From Lachnospiraceae bacterium (GTDB taxonomy: Bacteria; Bacillota; Clostridia; Lachnospirales; Lachnospiraceae): a DNA stretch of 64,000 nucleotides. Within the stretch, counting starts at the first letter, position 1. Each line of letters opens with the position of its first letter. Where the stretch lies: contig CABJBM010000002.1 in assembly GCA_902363835.1 (NCBI GenBank), positions 186,001-250,000 of the forward strand, written 5' to 3'. The notes beneath the pieces were generated by a model, which did no database searches, was not told the origin of the DNA, and worked only from the letters and a program-made list of their open reading frames with translations. Made by a program: the position numbers and the translations under genes. Positions 59,718 to 64,000 of the stretch are shown here, piece by piece.

Positions 59718-61079
59718 TTATTTGAGTTTCTCATAAGCACTCTGCACTTCCTGCAGCGCTTTTTCAATATCTTTTCCTGTTACAACATCCTGCATTGCCA
59801 CACCCAGTGCCGATACCAGCTCTTTATCATTAAGGAATCGTTTCCCGGCACTGTTTTTTATCAACTCCGTGGTATAAGGAATGATTTCACGCTCTGACTC
59901 TGCTGCCAGTGAATCAATGTTTTCAGGAGTAACGTTGACATTAGCCGGGGTACCATTTAACTGGTTCGCCATGATCTGGCTGCCTTCTCCCTGTGTCATA
60001 AACTCCATCAGCAAAATTGCCGCTTCCTTATTTTTCGCATCTTTATTGACAGCAACCGCGATGTCGGTGCTAACTACTGCTTTTGGCTCGTAAGGTCCGA
60101 TCTGGGGAAGAATAAACATTCCGAATTCATCATCATTGGTGGCACCGTTATATTTTGGTCCGCCCTGCTGCAGCGCTCCTGGCTGCCATGACCCTGTCAT
60201 AAACATCACTGCTTTTCTGTCAAAGAAATATTTAATAGACGCATCCGGATACATCTGAAGTCCAATGGCACCATCCTGGAACATTTTGTCGTCAAACATC
60301 TGTTTCCATGCCGTCATGGTATCCACAAATACCTGATCGGTCCACGGAATTTTTCCTTCTTCCGCTTCATAGAATTTTCCCGGTCCGAACTGCTGGCTTA
60401 AGGCGTTGAACATATCCACACATTTATCAGCCTCTTTTGCACCGTACACCACCGGAACGATATCCGGGTACTTTCCTCTTAAGGTTTCAACAATTTCCTT
60501 CCACTCTTCATAGGTGGCCGGAGTCTTTGTAATTCCGGCTTCATCAAGAAGAGTTTTATTATACATTACAAACTGCTGCCCGCTTACGTTGACGGGAAGT
60601 GCCACATAATTTCCGTTTACGTCTTTACATTCATTGATGGCATCGGTTAAAAATTTTGATTCCCAGCCGGCCCCGAAGCTGTTTTCCGCAATCGGTCCCA
60701 GGGGCTCTAAAAACTTTGAATATTGATTCAGCATCGCGCCTGTCTGCATCCCCATCAGGTCAGGACCTTCTCCTGATGCAATGGCCACCTGCAGCTTTTT
60801 CTGATAATCGGGCAGCTCTCCTCTCCAATACTCCAGATCAATATTAGGATAAACGGCTTCAAACGCCGGTTCCAGCTCTGCAATCTGCTTATCCGTCGGC
60901 TGCCAGGACCAGAATACCACCTTCTGCTTCTCACCCTCTGCAGCCGCTGCCCCTGTCTGCCCCTGGGAAGTCTCCGCTTTGGTTTCTTCATTTGTCTCTG
61001 TCTTTGTTTCCGCTTTGCCGCAGGCCGTCAATGACAGCATAAGGAGCAGCCCCCCTAGTGCCAACCATCTTTTTTTCAT
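59718..61079 (-). CDS. Extracellular solute-binding lipoprotein, carbohydrate ABC importer
   Basis: 453 residues from the ATG at 61079 (TTGGAGG upstream). Lipobox LTACG (Cys20) after a short signal peptide, then a Thr/Glu-rich linker. The mature family 1 binding protein shows VVFWSWQPTDKQIAELEPAFEAVYPNI at the start and MFILPQIGPYEPKAVVSTDIAVAVNKDAKNKEAAILLMEFM later. First gene of the sulfatase operon and probable sugar receptor, perhaps also presenting ligand to the YesM kinase. Confidence 0.92.
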   Translation of the reverse strand: MKKRWLALGGLLLMLSLTACGKAETKTETNEETKAETSQGQTGAAAAEGEKQKVVFWSWQPTDKQIAELEPAFEAVYPNIDLEYWRGELPDYQKKLQVAIASGEGPDLMGMQTGAMLNQYSKFLEPLGPIAENSFGAGWESKFLTDAINECKDVNGNYVALPVNVSGQQFVMYNKTLLDEAGITKTPATYEEWKEIVETLRGKYPDIVPVVYGAKEADKCVDMFNALSQQFGPGKFYEAEEGKIPWTDQVFVDTMTAWKQMFDDKMFQDGAIGLQMYPDASIKYFFDRKAVMFMTGSWQPGALQQGGPKYNGATNDDEFGMFILPQIGPYEPKAVVSTDIAVAVNKDAKNKEAAILLMEFMTQGEGSQIMANQLNGTPANVNVTPENIDSLAAESEREIIPYTTELIKNSAGKRFLNDKELVSALGVAMQDVVTGKDIEKALQEVQSAYEKLK

Positions 61080-61121
61080 AATAAATACCTCCAATTTTTA
61101 TTAACTTCTTTTGCTTGCTTC

Positions 61122-61150
61122 ATTATAACAGGGAGAAAATTCGCTCTCAA
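61122..61150 (-). promoter_or_regulatory. Promoter of the sulfatase/ABC operon
   Basis: TTGAGA (61145-61150), 17 bases, TATAAT (61122-61127) with an upstream TG (extended -10) on the minus strand, about 45 bases before the binding-protein start. Confidence 0.7.
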
Positions 61151-61235
61151 CTAAACTATTTTTATATTTACTATAAATTTTTAACAATCAGGAGTTCGAT
61201 TATGATATTCTCTGATTGCTTATGATTTCCCATTT

Positions 61236-61280
61236 AAAAATAAGAGGCAGCTCTTAGTAAAAGAGCCGCCCCTTATTTTT
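61236..61280 (-). terminator. Terminator of the MurR-MurQ-serine hydrolase operon
   Basis: AAAAATAAG(A)GGC-GCTCTT and AAGAGC-GCC(C)CTTATTTTT form a long hairpin whose 3' arm ends in a T run; it overlaps the hydrolase stop codon by two bases. Confidence 0.8.
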
Positions 61281-62295
61281 AAAGGTTCCTTACAGCCATA
61301 TTCAGATAAACTTCATTCATCTTCTTCCTCATCTTTAAAAACTCCACATTATCCCGGCTGGGATGAACCCTGTTGGTCAGCAGAACAAAACCTTTTCTGT
61401 TCTTTAGATCCATTAAAACAGAGGTTCCTGTAAAGCCTGTATGATAAAGCGTATCCCTTCCATACTCCTTGCTCCATCCCAGGGTGCGTTCAAACCTCAT
61501 GGTGCTGCATAGCTTTTCAAACATTTCCTCTTCAAACAAAAGCCGGGAATGTTCCAGGTAAGCCTTAACAAATTTCACCATATCCTCCAATGTTGAGAAC
61601 AAACCGGCGCTGCCGCACTGACCCAGCAAATAAGCCTTGGTGTCATGAACCTCTCCGCAGATACAGCCTCTTTGTTCTGTGCATTCCGTTGGAATACAGC
61701 GCTCCCTGTTTCCCTGAACCAGATAAGAGGTATCCTTCATCCCAAGGGGATTGAAGATATGCTCCCGGAAACTCTCATCCAGAGTTGTTTTATCCAGACT
61801 TTCAATAATTTTTCCCAGCAGGATAAAACCCACATCCGAATACAAAAACCCTTCCTCTGCTTCCCTTTCCCTGGGCGTTGTATAGAGGTAATCCAGAAGA
61901 TTTTCCCGGCTCCAGCTTTCCTTGTTCCGTATCTCCGCAGGAAGCCCGCTTGTATGAAGGAGTAAGTGCTCCACTGTGACATCCTCATAGGAAAACCGGC
62001 CCAGGATCTCTTTTACAGGAGTGGAAAGGCTTATGACTTCTTTTTCCACCAGCTGCAGAATCCGGGTCGTGGTCCCTATTATCTTTGTCAGGGAAGCAAG
62101 GTCGTAATACATGCCGGATTCCACATTCCGGTCACAATAGGGGACCACCGCTCCCTGCTTTCCGGCATACTTCAGGCGGATTCCCTGATCACTGACAAAC
62201 CCCAGGCTTGCTCCGCAGATCACCTGATCCCGAACCAGCTGTTCCGCCATTTCTTCCAGGACCGCAACATTTTCATTATTCCAGGCTTTTACCAT
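61279..62295 (-). CDS. Serine hydrolase, beta-lactamase/AmpC-like family
   Basis: 338 residues from the ATG at 62295, nine bases after GGAG and overlapping the MurQ end by 20 bases. YDLASLTKIIGTTTRIL contains the S-x-x-K catalytic motif, YSDVGFILLGKIIE the Tyr-x-Asn-like motif (YSD) and TGFTGTSVLMD the third motif. No signal peptide is seen. In E. coli the mur-recycling cluster also carries a beta-lactamase-family gene (yfeW), so a role on muropeptides or cell-wall fragments is plausible. Confidence 0.88.
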   Translation of the reverse strand: MVKAWNNENVAVLEEMAEQLVRDQVICGASLGFVSDQGIRLKYAGKQGAVVPYCDRNVESGMYYDLASLTKIIGTTTRILQLVEKEVISLSTPVKEILGRFSYEDVTVEHLLLHTSGLPAEIRNKESWSRENLLDYLYTTPREREAEEGFLYSDVGFILLGKIIESLDKTTLDESFREHIFNPLGMKDTSYLVQGNRERCIPTECTEQRGCICGEVHDTKAYLLGQCGSAGLFSTLEDMVKFVKAYLEHSRLLFEEEMFEKLCSTMRFERTLGWSKEYGRDTLYHTGFTGTSVLMDLKNRKGFVLLTNRVHPSRDNVEFLKMRKKMNEVYLNMAVRNL

Positions 62296-63211
62296 TTCCA
62301 TCAACTCCGTTTTCCACAGACGCAATGGCTTTCCTCACCTGGCCGCCGGACTCTAAAAGAGCTTTTTGGGCCTGATCCTTTTTGCAGCCGCATTCAATCA
62401 TAACAATGGCTGCAGCCACATCCTTATCTGCCTCATAAAGCACTTTAAGAGCCATCTCCTCTTCTGCGCCTGTTATTTCACCGATCATCTTAACGGCCCG
62501 CTTCACAAGCTTTTCATTGGTCGGCTGCATATGGACCATATAATTCCGGTAAACCTTTCCAAGTCTTATCATGGCAGCCGTGGAAAGCATATTGACCACC
62601 ATTTTCTGGGCAGTCCCTGCTTTCATCCTGGTGGACCCGTTGATCACCTCCGGTCCCACTACGGGGGCAATGGACACATCCGCGGTCTTTGCCATGTCAC
62701 TGGATTGATTGCAGGTAACGGAAATGGTAAATGCCCCTGTTTGTTTTCCGAATTCCAGAGCCGCCTTTGTATAAGGAGTCCTTCCGCTGGCCGCAATGCC
62801 GATCACGCAGTCATCAGCCGTAAGCTTTACCCGTTTTAAATCTTCCACTGCCAGTTCCCCGGAATCTTCTGCGCCCTCTACCGCCGTATACATGGCTTCT
62901 TCCCCGCCTGCAAGAAGGCCGAAAGCCCGGGTTGGCTCCACGCTGTAAGTAGGGGTAAGTTCCACCGCGTCAAGTGTGCCCATCCGGCCGGAAGACCCTG
63001 CGCCGCAGTAAATGATCCGGCCGCCTTTTTTGTAACGGTCCACAATGGCCTCCACTGCTTCTGCGATTTGAGGAAGCACCTTTTCTATTGCCTCCGCAAC
63101 CTTTTTGTCTTCATTATTTATTAACGTAACGATTTCCAGTGAATCCATCCTGTCAATATTTAAGGTGGATTCATTGGTTGATTCCGTTATAAGTTTTTCC
63201 ATATTGACCAT
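62276..63211 (-). CDS. murQ: MurQ: N-acetylmuramic acid 6-phosphate etherase
   Basis: 311 residues. LITESTNESTLNIDRM N-terminus, IYCGAGSSGRMGTLDAVELTPTY sugar-phosphate-binding loop, IAASGRTPYTKAALEFGK and INGSTRMKAGTAQKMVVNMLST are diagnostic. A C-terminal UBA-like segment (VLYEADKDVAAAIVMIECG) is present. It cleaves the lactyl ether of MurNAc-6-P, giving GlcNAc-6-P and lactate, in cell-wall recycling or MurNAc use. It follows the MurR-like gene by ten bases; AGAGGAAG precedes the ATG. Confidence 0.95.
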   Translation of the reverse strand: MVNMEKLITESTNESTLNIDRMDSLEIVTLINNEDKKVAEAIEKVLPQIAEAVEAIVDRYKKGGRIIYCGAGSSGRMGTLDAVELTPTYSVEPTRAFGLLAGGEEAMYTAVEGAEDSGELAVEDLKRVKLTADDCVIGIAASGRTPYTKAALEFGKQTGAFTISVTCNQSSDMAKTADVSIAPVVGPEVINGSTRMKAGTAQKMVVNMLSTAAMIRLGKVYRNYMVHMQPTNEKLVKRAVKMIGEITGAEEEMALKVLYEADKDVAAAIVMIECGCKKDQAQKALLESGGQVRKAIASVENGVDGNGKSLE

Positions 63212-63221
63212 AAAACTTCCT

Positions 63222-64000
63222 CTATTTCTTTATTTTCAGCCCTTCCACCAGTTTTCTGGTCTTGATCAGCTCCACTTCATAATGCTCTAAGTTCTCCTGG
63301 ATCACTCCCATGTACAAAAGATCCGCCATCATAATGGAGGTATGAAGAGAGGTAAATGCACCGATCCGCATGACCTTTTCGTTGTCCGGCACATGAAGGC
63401 ATATATCTGCAATGTCACGAAGGGGGGAATCTCCTCTGCGGGTGACCGCGATGACCGATGCTCCCTGCTTTCCTGCAGTCCTGCAGGCGTAAAGAACTTC
63501 CTGAGACTGCCCGCTGTAGGAAAATGCAATCACCGCATCCCGTTTGTCAATGTAGTTAAAAAATTCCACCATCATATTGATATCCTGGTAAAAATTCGCA
63601 TTGATGTCAGCCCGCTTCAGTTTATGGAACAGATCATAAGCAGGCAGCGAAGAGCTTCCGATTCCCACCAGATAAATGCGCCGGGCTTTCTTCACTTTGT
63701 TGATTGCCTTTTTTAAGGCATCCTTATCCAGCTGATAGAAAAAATCCTGAAAAGCCGCATCCACCAGGGCATCCATTTTTCGGCACAGGGTATCTAAATC
63801 ATCTTCCCTGGAAATAATGGGGTCCACCATATCTTCCTTATCATTTTGGGCATCAGTTGCAGCAAGTGCCAGCTTAAAGCCCTCCAGTCCGTCAAACCCC
63901 AGCTTCTGAACATAACGAATCACAGAGGCGGAGGATACCCCGCTTTTTCCTGCAATATCCACTGCCGTCATTCCAAGGCAGTTTTTGGTATCTGACAATA
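63222..64000 (-). CDS. MurR/RpiR-family transcriptional regulator (runs off the right edge)
   Basis: At least 259 residues visible. The frame enters inside the HTH_6 domain (LGMTAVDIAGKSGVSSASVIRYVQKLGFDGLEGFKLAL); about 30 N-terminal residues lie beyond the window. The SIS domain follows (RIYLVGIGSSSLPAYDLFHKL and VIAFSYSGQSQEVLYACRTAGKQGA). Directly upstream of murQ, it is most likely the MurNAc-6-P-responsive regulator of this operon. Confidence 0.9.
   Translation of the reverse strand, partial: LSDTKNCLGMTAVDIAGKSGVSSASVIRYVQKLGFDGLEGFKLALAATDAQNDKEDMVDPIISREDDLDTLCRKMDALVDAAFQDFFYQLDKDALKKAINKVKKARRIYLVGIGSSSLPAYDLFHKLKRADINANFYQDINMMVEFFNYIDKRDAVIAFSYSGQSQEVLYACRTAGKQGASVIAVTRRGDSPLRDIADICLHVPDNEKVMRIGAFTSLHTSIMMADLLYMGVIQENLEHYEVELIKTRKLVEGLKIKK

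Noticed and set aside
1..64000. CRISPR arrays, tRNA/rRNA genes, complete insertion sequences or prophage
   Set aside because: No regularly spaced repeats, cloverleaf or ribosomal sequences, transposase or phage structural genes were recognised on either strand.

Overview
The window reads as chromosome of a saccharolytic, anaerobic Firmicute of the class Clostridia, most likely Lachnospiraceae (Lacrimispora/Hungatella/Enterocloster-like). The evidence is several PTS operons with PRD regulators, two carbohydrate ABC importers without their own ATPases, a glycyl-radical enzyme with its activase, sulfatases, YesMN-type sensors, strong GGAGG ribosome binding sites and moderate G+C. The genus is inference. 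Almost every gene is on the minus strand; the plus strand carries only a MATE pump and a broken P-type ATPase. No rRNA, tRNA, CRISPR array or intact insertion sequence was seen.

1-3.3 kb: beta-glucoside PTS operon (LicT/BglG antiterminator, EIIBC, EIIA, start of a GH1 6-phospho-beta-glucosidase) with promoter, RAT-like site and terminator in its leader. 3.3-8.6 kb: a separate HPr paralogue carrying Asp at position 46, then a lactose/cellobiose-type PTS operon (LicR-type activator, EIIA, EIIB, EIIC, tyrosine phosphatase). 8.9-9.6 kb: an RpiR regulator. 9.8-18.0 kb: one long operon with fructose-family PTS subunits (EIIB, EIIC, EIIA), a class II ketose-bisphosphate aldolase, a PRD regulator, an aldo/keto reductase, an RpiB/LacAB isomerase and a GH4 6-phospho-glycosidase. 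18.3-21.1 kb: a histidine phosphatase, then a deletion scar joining a 5'-truncated TetR gene head-to-head with a 5'-truncated heavy-metal P-type ATPase that also has an in-frame stop.

21.1-32.6 kb: allantoate-degradation cluster (PucR regulator, DAACS symporter, AllH, AllG, AllF, AllD, AllE, MFS transporter, AllC). It should take allantoate through ureidoglycine and ureidoglycolate to oxalurate, and by the AllFGH carbamoyltransferase to oxamate and carbamoyl phosphate; allantoinase and carbamate kinase are not in the window. 32.6-38 kb: MATE pump, a small Spo0A-C-like protein, and an AgrC/AgrA-like two-component pair. 38-43.3 kb: a GntR regulator, a Cys/Met-metabolism PLP enzyme and a carbohydrate ABC importer in one operon. 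43.4-44 kb: a promoter, a structured and terminated leader RNA, and the stub of a solute-binding lipoprotein. 44.2-50.6 kb: methyltransferase, a DeoR-controlled glycyl-radical enzyme plus activase, remnants of Gfo/Idh oxidoreductases, and an HD-domain protein. 50.8-61.1 kb: an operon of ABC importer, two sulfatases, YesM/YesN sensors and a GH43 enzyme, probably for a sulfated glycan. 61.3-64 kb: cell-wall recycling genes (MurR-like regulator, MurQ, serine hydrolase).

The points most worth following are the unassigned glycyl-radical enzyme, the structured leader at about 43.8-43.97 kb, the natural Asp46 HPr, the ABC importer linked to a sulfur-amino-acid-type PLP enzyme, and a short repeat shared by two different PTS operons.
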